From assembly GCA_021203305.1 (NCBI GenBank), contig JAJQBK010000022.1:1-64000 (forward strand): a DNA stretch of 64,000 nt, read 5' to 3'. Shown here piece after piece: positions 33,689 through 43,160 of this stretch. Source of the DNA: Lachnospiraceae bacterium (GTDB taxonomy: Bacteria; Bacillota; Clostridia; Lachnospirales; Lachnospiraceae). The notes beneath the pieces are model-generated. The model worked only from the letters and a program-made list of their open reading frames with translations. It did no database searches and was not told where the DNA came from. The position numbers were made by a program, and so were the translations under genes. Positions within the stretch are counted from its first letter, which is position 1, and each line of letters begins with the position of its first letter.

Positions 33689-35353
33689 CTATCCGCGTTT
33701 TTCCATCAGAATTTCATTGCAGAGCCTGTGGGCCGCCGTGGTTATTTCCTCCGGATACCCCATCATTTCCAGCAGCCGGATAGCGTTTCTGCTCTCCGAA
33801 CGGCCCGGCTTCAGTTGATAGGTAAACCGCACATCCCCCTCTTCAAAGCTTTCCGTGAAATGATAATGGGCATAGTCCCTGCCCAGAATATCCACCAGCT
33901 CCAGATCATGGGTGGCGGCAAAGCAAAGGCAGTTCTGTTCAGAAAGCCAGCGCAGAATCTGGCTGGAGGCGGAGATTCTCTCCGGTGTGTTGGTGCCGCG
34001 CAACACCTCGTCCAGAAAGCAGAGCACAGGCCGTCCGGGAGACGCCGCGGAGTCCAGAATCCGCTTCATGGTCTTAATTTCCACCATATAATAGCTGTCG
34101 CCATTTAACACATCATCCTTCAGGGACAGGGAGGAAAAAATCCGGTACAGAGGCGCGGTCCAGGAATCGCACAGGCAGGTATGGATCGTCTGGGCGAAGG
34201 CGGCGTTAACCGCCACCGTCCGCAGAAAGGTGGACTTGCCGGAGGCGTTGGAGCCTGTCAGAAGGACAGATTTTTCTCCTGTGATGCTGTTGCCCACCGG
34301 CTCCCTGATCAGCGGATATCTGCCGTTCTCCATGGAAAAGACTTCCCCGATTGCAGGAACACACCAGCCTTCAAGGGTATGTCTGTAGGCGCAGACCGCG
34401 GCTGAGGCATCCAAACACCCAACACCCTCTGCCAGAGCCCAAAGCTTATCCTGACTGCGGTATACATACCGGAGCATCCGGTAAAACTGAAGGATATCCG
34501 CGTGGGTGCACATGCGAAGATAATCCATAAGCCCGTCCACCGGGGTTCCTCCGCCAAGGGAGCCGTCCTTTAAAAGAAAGCTGCCACGCATCATGGGACG
34601 CAGCGTATGCGCGGCCTCTTTCAGCAAGTCCATCTCCTGTGCCAGCGCCGGCTCCGGATTTTTGATTTTGTCCAGCCTGTCCACAAAAGCCAGAAGCTTC
34701 GCAAAATAGGCAAAGGAGGACATAAAGGGCTGTATCTGAGATTTCTGGCGGAAATAAAGCAAAATCTGAGCGATCATCACACAAAGCAAAAGCAAAAAGC
34801 CCTGCCCCGACACCGCAGTCAGCAGAATGGCCGGCAGGTACAAAGCATCGATCAGCAGATCCCTGCGCACATGAAAGTCCCGCAGAAGATCCAGATTCTC
34901 AATGCAGTCGGCCACAGACTGCCCGCCGCTGTAGCCCAGCTGCCAGAGCCGGGTCTGTAAAAGCACCCTCTCCGGCGTATGCTTCTCCCAGAACTGTATC
35001 AGCTCCTCAAAATGAGCAAGCTCCTCCTCGTTCTGCGCCGTATTGTGAAGCAGAAAATGCAAATACTCCTCCCCCGCCGCCGAGTAGGTATGATTGACCG
35101 TCGGAAAGATCTGATCCATATTCAGATCATTCCAGGTCGTCTCATCCAGCATCCTGGGCTCCCGGAAATGTCTCCAGAAGCCGGACACCCATTTTTTGCG
35201 CGATTCATCCAGCTTTTTTGGCGTTTTGACACCGTGATTTTCCCGCAGGGCTTCCTGAAAGGCGCGCACCTTCCTCCTGTCCCGGTACCAGACCGCGCCG
35301 CAGGCCGCAAAGTATGCGATGATTATAAAAATGATAAATTCCTGTACACCCAT
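33689..35353 (-). CDS. membrane-anchored MutS-like ATPase
   Basis: A 554-residue protein combining an N-terminal membrane helix (FIIFIIIAYFAACGAVW), a second hydrophobic pair in the middle (LLIDALYLPAILLTAVSGQGFLLLLCVMIAQILLYF region), a MutS core-like helical domain and a MutS ABC-type ATPase: Walker A LTGSNASGKSTFLRTV, signature region, Walker B LCFLDEVLRGTNTPERI and the His switch ATHDLEL. It lacks the mismatch-recognition and connector domains. The family is known as MutS-like proteins with membrane anchors; its function is unknown. The ATG at 35353 follows CGGAGAAA. The longer ORF would add 33 codons without a ribosome site. Confidence 0.82.
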   Translation of the reverse strand: MGVQEFIIFIIIAYFAACGAVWYRDRRKVRAFQEALRENHGVKTPKKLDESRKKWVSGFWRHFREPRMLDETTWNDLNMDQIFPTVNHTYSAAGEEYLHFLLHNTAQNEEELAHFEELIQFWEKHTPERVLLQTRLWQLGYSGGQSVADCIENLDLLRDFHVRRDLLIDALYLPAILLTAVSGQGFLLLLCVMIAQILLYFRQKSQIQPFMSSFAYFAKLLAFVDRLDKIKNPEPALAQEMDLLKEAAHTLRPMMRGSFLLKDGSLGGGTPVDGLMDYLRMCTHADILQFYRMLRYVYRSQDKLWALAEGVGCLDASAAVCAYRHTLEGWCVPAIGEVFSMENGRYPLIREPVGNSITGEKSVLLTGSNASGKSTFLRTVAVNAAFAQTIHTCLCDSWTAPLYRIFSSLSLKDDVLNGDSYYMVEIKTMKRILDSAASPGRPVLCFLDEVLRGTNTPERISASSQILRWLSEQNCLCFAATHDLELVDILGRDYAHYHFTESFEEGDVRFTYQLKPGRSESRNAIRLLEMMGYPEEITTAAHRLCNEILMEKRG

Positions 35354-35461
35354 GATTTTTCTCCGTAATGTCCGTTGTCGCAATCTATATAATGATGAAA
35401 GCGACAAAAGAGTATGATACCATGGATTGCTTCGCCAAAAACGCTCTCGCAATCTCTTGCA

Positions 35462-36943
35462 TCAAATAATAATACACACCATGCCGCCGTTCATGTCATT
35501 GACAATCTTCTGCATGGACTCCTGCAGCTTGATCTGGCTCTCCTCCTCGATATGTCCGATCTTGGTCTGAATGCCCTCCTGCACCAGCTGCTCCACTGTT
35601 TTTCCGAAAATATTGGTATCCCAGATGCTCTCTCCTCTGCTGTCCGCCGTCTTGATGTAGGTGATCAGATCCTCCGCCTGCTCCTTTGTTCCCACGATGG
35701 GCGCGATCTCCGTCTCGATTCCGGCCCGGATCATATGGATGCTGGGGCTTTTGGCCCGGATCATGACTCCGAATTTATTGCCGTGCTTAATCAGCTCGGG
35801 GGCTTCCAGGGTGATCTCCTCCTGCAGCGGCATCACCACACCGTAGCCCGCCCGCCGCACCTGCTCCATGGCATGGGAGACCTTGTCATACTCCGTCCTC
35901 ATCCCGGAGACGCTTTTCAGCATTTCCATCAGCTGATACTCATTTTTCACCTGTTCTCCGGTGTATTCGCTGAGCATTTCATAATAATAATCCTGTTTCA
36001 CTGTAAAGCGGATGCCCGCCTTTCCCTCCGCCAGGTTCAGCGTCTGCATGACCACGCCGGAAAGGTACTCACAGTCGCTCTCCAAAGGCGCCTCCCTCAT
36101 ACTGCGGATGGTGTCCCTGTTCTCCACAATCTTCAGCGCCGCCTGCAAAAGAGAGTCCTTCACCGGATGGCTCAATGGCAGCATCTCCACCCACTCCGGG
36201 ATATAAAACTCCACTGTCAGAAGCGGAAATTCCCACAGAAGGGTTTCCAGAATCCTGTGAATATCCTCCTCCTTGAGCTGTTCGCAGTTGACCGGCAGGG
36301 TCCGGGCGTGGTACTTTTCCTCCAGCTGAGCCGCCAGCGCCTTTGTCTCCTCGCTGTAGGGCTTCGCGGAATTCAGCAAAATTAAAAAGGGCTTTCCCTC
36401 TTTGGAAAGGACAGAAACGGTTTTTTCCTCCGCCTGCTCATAGGCCTCCCTGGGCAGCTCGCCAAAGCTTGCGTCGGTGGTGATCATCAGCCCCACCGTG
36501 GCGTGGTCCTCAATCACCTTGGTGGTGCCGATCTGAGCCGCCTTGGTGAAGGGAATTTCCTCCGGATACCAGGGCGTATGCACCATTCTCTCCTGCCCCT
36601 CCTCCATGTGGCCCGCAGCGCCCTCCACCATATAGCCCACACAGTCAATGAGCCGCACCTTCACAGGCACATTATTGTCCAGCACTATGTCGGCGGCCTC
36701 CTTAGGGATAAACTTGGGCTCCGTTGTGGTGATGGTTCTGCCGCCGCTGGACTGGGGCAGCTCATCGGTCAGGCGCACCGCCTCATGAGGATCTGTCAGA
36801 TTCGGCAGAATGCACAGATCCGCAAACCGCTTGATAAAGGTGCTCTTCCCCGTGCGCACCGGCCCCACCACCCCGATATAGAGCTGTCCGTCGGTGCGCT
36901 CCTTCATATCCTGATACATATTGTATGTATGGCCAATTTCCAA
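35462..36943 (-). CDS. spoIVA: stage IV sporulation protein A
   Basis: Cytoskeletal ATPase that polymerises on the outer forespore membrane and forms the spore-coat basement layer. The 493-residue product has the SpoIVA start region followed by Walker A GPVRTGKST at residues 27-35 and the TRAFAC-like elements TTEPKFIPKEA and VRLIDCVGYMV, the long middle domain and the conserved C-terminus with KIVNDMNGGMVCIII. The start is TTG (36941-36943), eight bases after GGAGG, and gives the expected N-terminal length; the next ATG is eight codons in. A sigma-E-like promoter lies 31-60 bp upstream. Confidence 0.96.
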   Translation of the reverse strand: MEIGHTYNMYQDMKERTDGQLYIGVVGPVRTGKSTFIKRFADLCILPNLTDPHEAVRLTDELPQSSGGRTITTTEPKFIPKEAADIVLDNNVPVKVRLIDCVGYMVEGAAGHMEEGQERMVHTPWYPEEIPFTKAAQIGTTKVIEDHATVGLMITTDASFGELPREAYEQAEEKTVSVLSKEGKPFLILLNSAKPYSEETKALAAQLEEKYHARTLPVNCEQLKEEDIHRILETLLWEFPLLTVEFYIPEWVEMLPLSHPVKDSLLQAALKIVENRDTIRSMREAPLESDCEYLSGVVMQTLNLAEGKAGIRFTVKQDYYYEMLSEYTGEQVKNEYQLMEMLKSVSGMRTEYDKVSHAMEQVRRAGYGVVMPLQEEITLEAPELIKHGNKFGVMIRAKSPSIHMIRAGIETEIAPIVGTKEQAEDLITYIKTADSRGESIWDTNIFGKTVEQLVQEGIQTKIGHIEEESQIKLQESMQKIVNDMNGGMVCIII

Positions 36944-36974
36944 TGTCTCGTCCTCCGGTCCTGATACTGATATA

Positions 36975-37003
36975 TGTATATGCCGGAGAAATATAAAAAA
37001 TGC
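36975..37003 (-). promoter_or_regulatory. sigma-E-type promoter of spoIVA
   Basis: On the minus strand GCATTTT (36997-37003), 14-bp spacer, CATATACA (36975-36982). This fits the mother-cell sigma-E consensus (about GCATATT, 14 bp, CATACAnT) and the known sigma-E dependence of spoIVA. Confidence 0.65.
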
Positions 37004-37015
37004 TTTTTTCGTTTT

Positions 37016-38740
37016 TCAAAAAGGAGAATACCTGGAAGCCAGCTCCTCCGCAGCCTTCATTCCATCCACCGCCGCGCTCATAATGCCGCCGGCATAGCCC
37101 GCGCCCTCGCCGCATGGATAGAGACCGGCGACAGCCGCGGATTCCAGAGTATCTCTCCTCAGAATGCGCACCGGGGAGGAGGTTCTGCTTTCCACGCCGC
37201 ACAGCAGGGTGTTTTCCCCTCCAAAGCTGGGGATGACTTTGTCAAAGTGCTCCATTCCCTCCACAAAAGCCTTGTTCAATTCCAGGGGCAGGATTTTGGT
37301 TAAATCCGCGTGGACAGCCTTTCCTTTAATACATTGATCTGTGGACTCCCCCACAGCTTTCCTTACAGGTGCTTTCTCCTCAGACTCGTCTGTCGGAGGC
37401 ACCTGTGAAGCTGCACTTTGAAAAGCTCCATTTTGAAAAACCTCGCTTGGGGCACAAGAAATATTTTCCCTGGTGTTTCCGGTCATACTCTCATAAAAAT
37501 CCCCGTACCGCTCCACAGGGACCGCGCCCGCTCCAAGCTCATAAGCCCTCTTTTCCAGCTCTCTCTGGAAGCGCATCCCCGACAGGGCGTCCATTCCGTC
37601 AAAATCCTTTTCGTTGACCGTCACAATAACGGCGCTGTTGGCAAATCCGCCCGCCCGGTCATGGTAGCTCATTCCGTTGACAGCGGTATGTCCCGGCTCC
37701 GAGGAGGCGTTGACCACATAGCCGCCCGGACACATGCAGAAGCTGTACACGCCACGGCCTGATAAGCTGCGGGCCGTCAGCTTATAGGGCGCCGCCCCCA
37801 GAGGCTTAAGCTCCTCCACGCCATACTGGCTTTCATTGATCAGCCTCTGCGGGTGAATCACGCGAAAGCCCACTGCGAAGGGCTTGGGCTCCATGGGAAT
37901 TTTTTTCTGAAATAAGAGAGAAAAGGTATCCCTGGCACTATGGCCCGGGGCGAGAACCAAAGAGGAACACGCAAGGCGCTCTTCCCCGTTGATTTCCACT
38001 CCGCTGACCTGATAAACAGCCCTTCTCTCTTCTATGAAAATATCCGTCACACAGCTCTCAAAGCGCACCTGCCCTCCCCAGGCCAGGATTCTCTGACGCA
38101 TATTTTTTACCACATGAAAAAGAATATCCGTTCCGATATGAGGCTTCGCCTCATACAGAATTTCCTCCGGCGCCCCGTTTTCCACAAAAATCTCCAGCGC
38201 CTTCCGGTTTCGTCCGCCCTGATCCTTGATTGTAGTATTTAATTTCCCATCGGAAAAGGTTCCGGCGCCGCCCTCCCCAAACTGCACATTGGAGGAAGAA
38301 TTTAAAATCCCGGTCTCCCAGAATTTCTCCACTGACGCTTTCCTGGAATCCACATCCTGCCCCCGCTCCAGAAGGATAGGGCAGTACCCCGCCTTCGCCA
38401 GCAGATATCCGCAGAAAAGTCCGGCCGGTCCCATCCCCACAATGATAATGGGAGCCGTCAGCCTCTCCCCACCCGGTTTGGGGAAATGATATAGCTCCCT
38501 CTTCACAATCTCCGCCTGTTTGCAGCGGCTGTTTTTTAAAATAGAACGCTCCCCATCCACTGTCACATTCACAGTACAGCTGTACACAATATGGGGCTTT
38601 TTTCTGGCGTCCACTGACCGCCTGACAAGCTCCAGTTTTTTGATTTTCCCGGGCTGTATCCGCAAAAGCCCAGCGCATTTATTGATAAGGTCTTCCTCAG
38701 AGTACGTCAGGGGAAGCTTTACCTGTGTCAGTCGAAGCAT
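37016..38740 (-). CDS. NAD(P)/FAD-dependent dehydrogenase (uncharacterised)
   Basis: A 574-residue flavoprotein of the family annotated as NAD(FAD)-utilising dehydrogenases. It has an N-terminal ferredoxin-like cap (about 1-90), the FAD-binding motif IIIVGMGPAGLFCGYLLAKAG, the conserved NVQFGEGGAGTFSDGKLNT, LVLAPGHSARDTF, and the C-terminal FAD-contacting segment GLYPCGEGAGYAGGIMSAAVDG. Between about residues 425 and 480 it carries a low-complexity stretch rich in Ser, Glu and Pro that looks like a lineage-specific insertion. Substrate unknown. It is upstream of spoIVA and downstream of another FAD enzyme. Confidence 0.85.
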   Translation of the reverse strand: MLRLTQVKLPLTYSEEDLINKCAGLLRIQPGKIKKLELVRRSVDARKKPHIVYSCTVNVTVDGERSILKNSRCKQAEIVKRELYHFPKPGGERLTAPIIIVGMGPAGLFCGYLLAKAGYCPILLERGQDVDSRKASVEKFWETGILNSSSNVQFGEGGAGTFSDGKLNTTIKDQGGRNRKALEIFVENGAPEEILYEAKPHIGTDILFHVVKNMRQRILAWGGQVRFESCVTDIFIEERRAVYQVSGVEINGEERLACSSLVLAPGHSARDTFSLLFQKKIPMEPKPFAVGFRVIHPQRLINESQYGVEELKPLGAAPYKLTARSLSGRGVYSFCMCPGGYVVNASSEPGHTAVNGMSYHDRAGGFANSAVIVTVNEKDFDGMDALSGMRFQRELEKRAYELGAGAVPVERYGDFYESMTGNTRENISCAPSEVFQNGAFQSAASQVPPTDESEEKAPVRKAVGESTDQCIKGKAVHADLTKILPLELNKAFVEGMEHFDKVIPSFGGENTLLCGVESRTSSPVRILRRDTLESAAVAGLYPCGEGAGYAGGIMSAAVDGMKAAEELASRYSPF

Positions 38741-38760
38741 GAGATTCCTCCATCACCTTT

Positions 38761-38936
38761 CCCGGGCAGTTATGTTGCTTCTCCCGGGTAGCTATGCCGC
38801 TTTTCCCGGTCAGCGAAATCCGCTGTTTTTCACCGGCTGCAAACAGTCCCGAAGCTGTTTCCCGTCGTCGCCGCGTGTCTCGTTATGCCATATTGTTTTC
38901 ACCGGCTGCCCATTTGGTCAAAGCTGTTTCACCGGC
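38761..38936. repeat. degenerate tandem repeats between two flavoprotein genes
   Basis: CCCGGG-headed units of 22 bp start at 38761, 38783 and 38805 (CCCGGGCAGTTATG, CCCGGGTAGCTATG, CCCGGTCAG). They are followed by CACCGGC-headed units at 38831, 38900 and 38930, the last two 30 bp apart and sharing the AAGCTGTTTC ending. The 38741-38950 stretch contains no gene. Confidence 0.65.
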
Positions 38937-38950
38937 AAATCAGTCACGAG

Positions 38951-40252
38951 TCAAGTGTTTGCCGCGCCAGCCGCCGCGCTGGCCGCCTCCATACCGCTCA
39001 TCCACGCCCAGTGCAGATTGTAGCCGCCGCAAAGCCCATCCACGTCCAGCAGCTCCCCAACCACATAAATCCGCGGATATTTTTTCAGACTGAAATCCCG
39101 GTTAATCTCCTTCAGTGAAAGACCGCCGGCGCAAACCTGGGCCATATCAAAGCCGTTTGGCCGCTCGATGGTCATCTGCCAGCGCTTGCACAGGCCGGCG
39201 AACTGCCGGATCTGATCATCACTGACGCTGTCCGCTCTCTGATTTGGCCGGATACCGCATTTTTTTAAAAATAAAGCGCAGAGCTTTTTATGTAACAGGC
39301 CGGAACAGAACTGTTCCATAGCGCGATTCCCAAACTGCTTTTTCCGAGCAAATAAAAAATCTGTCCACTGCTCCTTGGAAAATCTGGGCAATACATCCAG
39401 ACTGGCTGTCACTGTCTGTCCCCGGCTTACCCCATAAGAGGCATGACGAGAGAGTTGAAACACCGGAATGCCGGAGATGCCATAATCCGTCAGCTGCACC
39501 TCCCCCGCCTGTTCATCCGTCTGCTTTCCATCCACAAACAGCCGGACCACGGCCTGTGTCCTGACGCCAGCCACCGCGGAAAATTCCTTTTCCTTACAGC
39601 GCAGCTGCACCAGCGACGGCACTACCGGCACGCAGGAAAGACCCAGCTGTCTTAAAAGCCCATAGCCGCTGCCGTCGGAGCCGGTTTTGGGGGCGGCCTT
39701 CCCGCCGCAGGCCAGGATAACCCGGTCAAAAGTCAGACGGCTGCGCGTATTTTTGTTGTTCTGAAAGCCGCCATTTTTTCCGGAAGCATCGGGCGGCTGA
39801 TCAGGTTCCTTCTCCAGAAGCTCCAGGCTGACTCTGCCGTCCTTTAACGGCAGCACCTTTTCTACTCTGCACCCGGTTCGAACCTGAGCCCGCTCACCAT
39901 AGCTCTCCAGCGCAAAGCGCAGCACATCCAGCACCGTCTGCGCCTGTTCACTGTAGGGATAGTAACCGCCGTTTTTTTCTCTGTAAAGCATCCCCAGCCC
40001 CGAAAAAAAATCCAGCACCCGGGGGACACTGTCCTGAGGCACAAAACAAGGCAGCAGATCCGCTGTCTCAGAATGATAATATTCCGCCCCCATCCGGCTG
40101 TTGGTAAAATTACACTTTCCGTTTCCAGTGGACAAAATCTTTTTGCCCACCCGGTCGGTCTGCTCCAGCAGGAGCACCTCCGCCCCAAGCTGGCAGGCAG
40201 TCACGGCGGCGGCCAGCCCCGCGGCCCCGCCGCCCACAATGCCGATCCTCAT
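38951..40252 (-). CDS. HI0933/BaiN-type FAD-dependent oxidoreductase
   Basis: A 433-residue flavoprotein of the HI0933 family, called aminoacetone oxidase family FAD-binding enzyme or BaiN-like. FAD motif IGIVGGGAAGLAAAVTA at the N-terminus, then the family hallmark LSTGNGKCNFTNS, CGGKAAPKTGSDGSGYGL, FTDYGISGIPVFQLSR-like (here LTDYGISG) and the C-terminal VCAGGLSLKEI plus VVGELLDVDGLCGGYNLHWAW. Physiological substrate is uncertain. Same strand as the neighbouring dehydrogenase, separated by a repeat-rich spacer. Confidence 0.88.
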   Translation of the reverse strand: MRIGIVGGGAAGLAAAVTACQLGAEVLLLEQTDRVGKKILSTGNGKCNFTNSRMGAEYYHSETADLLPCFVPQDSVPRVLDFFSGLGMLYREKNGGYYPYSEQAQTVLDVLRFALESYGERAQVRTGCRVEKVLPLKDGRVSLELLEKEPDQPPDASGKNGGFQNNKNTRSRLTFDRVILACGGKAAPKTGSDGSGYGLLRQLGLSCVPVVPSLVQLRCKEKEFSAVAGVRTQAVVRLFVDGKQTDEQAGEVQLTDYGISGIPVFQLSRHASYGVSRGQTVTASLDVLPRFSKEQWTDFLFARKKQFGNRAMEQFCSGLLHKKLCALFLKKCGIRPNQRADSVSDDQIRQFAGLCKRWQMTIERPNGFDMAQVCAGGLSLKEINRDFSLKKYPRIYVVGELLDVDGLCGGYNLHWAWMSGMEAASAAAGAANT

Positions 40253-40361
40253 AAATCACCTCATATTTACAGATGCATCTCCTGCTGTCTTAATATGGAA
40301 TGTCATCATTCTGCAAGGCGGAGGAAAAAAGCACAGTGGAGCGCTAAACATCCAGGAAACA

Positions 40362-40805
40362 CTAACTTGAATAGGTCTCCAGGAAGAAATACAGCGCCTG
40401 CTCATCCGCAATCTCTTTTCCCACAAGCACCTCCGACTGCGTACTGTCCGGCAGATTCTCCAGCAGGATGCCCGTGTACATATAGACCTCCGTCTCCCCA
40501 CTCTCAAAAACCGCCACATGGTCGTCCACCACACCCAGCACAAAGGCGTTTGCCGATTCCGCGCTCTCCTTCACCGGCACTGATTCCTCAGGCGCGGACG
40601 GCAGCACCACCTCCGGTTCATCCGCCGCCGTCTGCACATCCTCCTCCGGCGTCTGCTGCGTCTGGAAATATTCATCCAGATTGATAATCTGCTCCTCCTG
40701 AAGCGTCTGCCGGGGCGCGCTCTCATAAAACAGCAGAAAACCGGTCACGGCGATCAACAGCGCCAGCATCGGAACATAGATAAAAACCGCAATATTTTTC
40801 TTCAT
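40362..40805 (-). CDS. anchored protein with BofC-C-terminal-like domain
   Basis: A 147-residue protein: N-terminal membrane helix (about 5-28, AVFIYVPMLALLIAVTGFLLF), a Glu/Pro/Ala-rich linker (about 45-88), and a 55-residue C-terminal domain (AFVLGVVDDHVAVFESG to DSTQSEVLVGKEI). From memory this domain pattern, strands then an L-P-x-S/T-x-Q/E helix, resembles the C-terminal domain of the forespore regulator BofC. A role in sporulation signalling is inferred, helped by nearby spoIVA and yqfCD. The ATG at 40805 follows GGAGGG. Confidence 0.6.
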   Translation of the reverse strand: MKKNIAVFIYVPMLALLIAVTGFLLFYESAPRQTLQEEQIINLDEYFQTQQTPEEDVQTAADEPEVVLPSAPEESVPVKESAESANAFVLGVVDDHVAVFESGETEVYMYTGILLENLPDSTQSEVLVGKEIADEQALYFFLETYSS

Positions 40806-40924
40806 GCTACTGCCCTCCAATCCTTCGATTTATGGGTAGTATGCGCCAAAAAAAGATAATTATTCAAACATTATGATGCTTGTCCCGGATTTCTACGCAC
40901 CTCGTGCCCCGGGATTCTCATCAT

Positions 40925-42505
40925 TTATATACTTTTCATTCCTCTGAATCTCCCGATCACCCGGCCAAAGGGCACAATTCTCAGCTCCTCCCTGGAATAT
41001 GCCCCCGTAAGGCCCACGCTCAGAAGATGCAGACAAAAGCCCACAAAATAACCGAGCAGTGTGGTGGCAAACCCGCCAAGAGCCGTAAACAGCAAAAGCT
41101 GCATGCCAAATACCAAAAGCCCCGCCGCGCCAGTCAGCAGAAGCGGCAGCCAGATCTGGGAAAGATAGGTCAGCGGCGAGGTGCCGATCTCGCGCTCATT
41201 AAAAATCAGCATAACCAGAGCGGAAATCCCGTAAAACAGCGCAAGGCTCCTGACAAAAACCGCCGCCGTCATCCCCGCCTCCCCGGAAAACGCCGCCGCG
41301 CTCAGAACAGCTGAAGCATCCCCAATGATAAAGGCAGTCAGAATGATCTTTTCCCTGCCCCGAAGCTTCAAAAGATCCAGCAAAAACCGCCAGAGAAGAC
41401 TGATGAAAAACAACACGCTGCAGCCCAGCGCCAGGCTCATCAGTGCCTCCGTGGTCTGCAGATTCCACTGTGCCAGATAAGGCTTGTGCAGCGCCGCGAA
41501 CAGCACCGCCATGGTCATACCGGAGAGACAGACATATTTCATCGCGCCGATATAGAACCGGTAATAATAATCGTCCTGCCTCTTACGCATGGCCGAGACC
41601 ATTCCCCTCTCGATGGGAGTCAGTCCCAGGTCAAACAGGAACTGAAGGATCATCAGAAGCGGCAGAATTATCCCGTAAAAAGCGCCAAACAAAATCCGCT
41701 CCTCCCCTCCCGCCTTTGCCGTCAGGAAAAACAGCACGATCAAAGGAAGCCGGGATAAAAGAATCAAAACAGAATCGGCGCCAATCTGTCCGAACAGCAT
41801 TCCCAGCATTCCCCCCGCTTTGGGCAGCTTCGGATCCCGGACAGCGTGAAGACAGTCAAAATCATAGCGGTGCAGTAAAATCACCGCCAACGCGTACAGA
41901 CAGGCCGCCAGAATTCCCAGTCCGATCCCCGGGAGCACAGCCAGAGCCATATAAAAATACAGAACCTCGGAGTGCTGAAGGAAATCTCCCACCTTCTCCC
42001 CGTAGGGATACAAAACGGCTGCCCCGATCACAGTGCCCACAATAACGCCGATGCTGACAATCAGCCTGACAACGCCGACAGCGGTTTTTCCCGTTTCCGT
42101 CTGTAAAATACCTGTCAATATCTGCAGGATGCAGCCGAAGGGCGTAATCCACAGGAAAATCCTCAGAAGCCGTCCCATATATGAAATTTCCAGAGAATCC
42201 GCCAAAAATGACAGTCCCAGCAGGGTCAGCATGCACAGAAGCGTGCCCAGCAGACCATACAAGACGCTGGCCCTCACCGCCGCCGCGCTCATCCCCGGCC
42301 GTTCTCTGTTTCTCTTATTTCTGGAGACTCTGCTGACCGCATCCGGCAGATAACCCAGGAAAAACCGGAATACCGCGTAAAAAATTTCCAGCGTTCCCGC
42401 CGCGTAAATGATTCCTTCCGATCCTGTCTTTGTAAAAAATAGCAGCACACCCGCCCAGAGCAGCCCCTCCGCCAGATGAACCAGATGCTTGTTTTTTAAA
42501 TCCAT
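40925..42505 (-). CDS. MOP-superfamily flippase (SpoVB/MurJ-like)
   Basis: A 526-residue protein with about fourteen membrane helices, resembling polysaccharide biosynthesis or SpoVB-type exporters that flip lipid-linked precursors. Typical are the early FFLGYLPDAVSRVSR, the mid-protein LFGQIGADSVLILLSRLP and LQFLFDLGLTPIERGMVSAM. Substrate unknown; lipid II or a surface-glycan intermediate is likely. It overlaps the end of ybeY by ten bases, so the two are coupled. Confidence 0.75.
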   Translation of the reverse strand: MDLKNKHLVHLAEGLLWAGVLLFFTKTGSEGIIYAAGTLEIFYAVFRFFLGYLPDAVSRVSRNKRNRERPGMSAAAVRASVLYGLLGTLLCMLTLLGLSFLADSLEISYMGRLLRIFLWITPFGCILQILTGILQTETGKTAVGVVRLIVSIGVIVGTVIGAAVLYPYGEKVGDFLQHSEVLYFYMALAVLPGIGLGILAACLYALAVILLHRYDFDCLHAVRDPKLPKAGGMLGMLFGQIGADSVLILLSRLPLIVLFFLTAKAGGEERILFGAFYGIILPLLMILQFLFDLGLTPIERGMVSAMRKRQDDYYYRFYIGAMKYVCLSGMTMAVLFAALHKPYLAQWNLQTTEALMSLALGCSVLFFISLLWRFLLDLLKLRGREKIILTAFIIGDASAVLSAAAFSGEAGMTAAVFVRSLALFYGISALVMLIFNEREIGTSPLTYLSQIWLPLLLTGAAGLLVFGMQLLLFTALGGFATTLLGYFVGFCLHLLSVGLTGAYSREELRIVPFGRVIGRFRGMKSI

Positions 42506-43017
42506 GTCTGTTTATCCCTTGTAATTCCCAGTGCGTTCAGCACCCTGTTTTGTTTCTCCTCCATAAGAGCGGCGTCCGCGGGCTCCATATGGTCATAGCC
42601 GCACAGATGCAGCATGCTGTGGGCGATTAAAAAGGCATATTCCCTCTTCAGGGAATGCCCGTATTCCTCCGCCTGGGAAAACACCCTGTCCACATTGATG
42701 ACAATGTCCCCCAAAAGCAGAAGTCCGCTGTCCATGTCAAAATAATCCGCCTCCCGGCTCTCCTCCTCCAGCAGAGAGAAATCCCCGGGCGCCATAAAAT
42801 CCAGGTTTGGGAAGGACAGCACGTCCGTTGGCTGATCAATTCCGCGGAAATCCCGGTTCATCCGGCAGATTTCCCCGCTGTCAACCAGCGTTACATTCAC
42901 ATCAAATTCATAAGGAATCCGCTCCAGATCCGCCGTCTGCTCCACTACAGAAAGAGCAACCGCTTCCGCGTCAAAATCCACCTGAAATTCCGCTTCCTTT
43001 TCAAAAATAAGTGCCAC
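42496..43017 (-). CDS. ybeY: endoribonuclease YbeY
   Basis: Metal-dependent endoribonuclease in 16S rRNA 3'-end maturation and ribosome quality control. The core VDSGEICRMNRDFRGIDQPTDVLSFP and the zinc motif H-x3-H-x5-H seen in AHSMLHLCGYDHM are intact. The start is uncertain: GTG at 43017 (AAAGGAT just upstream, 173 residues) fits the family length better than the ATG at 43086, which has no ribosome site. It follows phoH in the conserved yqfC-yqfD-phoH-ybeY order; the HD-GYP gene yqfF often found between phoH and ybeY is missing. Confidence 0.9.
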   Translation of the reverse strand: MALIFEKEAEFQVDFDAEAVALSVVEQTADLERIPYEFDVNVTLVDSGEICRMNRDFRGIDQPTDVLSFPNLDFMAPGDFSLLEEESREADYFDMDSGLLLLGDIVINVDRVFSQAEEYGHSLKREYAFLIAHSMLHLCGYDHMEPADAALMEEKQNRVLNALGITRDKQTWI

Positions 43018-43160
43018 AATTATCCTTTGTGATCGTATGGTCAACGTCTTTTTCCGCTGTTGACCCGTTCGATTACGCTCCTTCATTATGATTGTAATTT
43101 TCCGTCAGATTTTCCGCAATACGGATTCCGGATCGCCGCATTTTCCGGCTGTCCCTGTCA

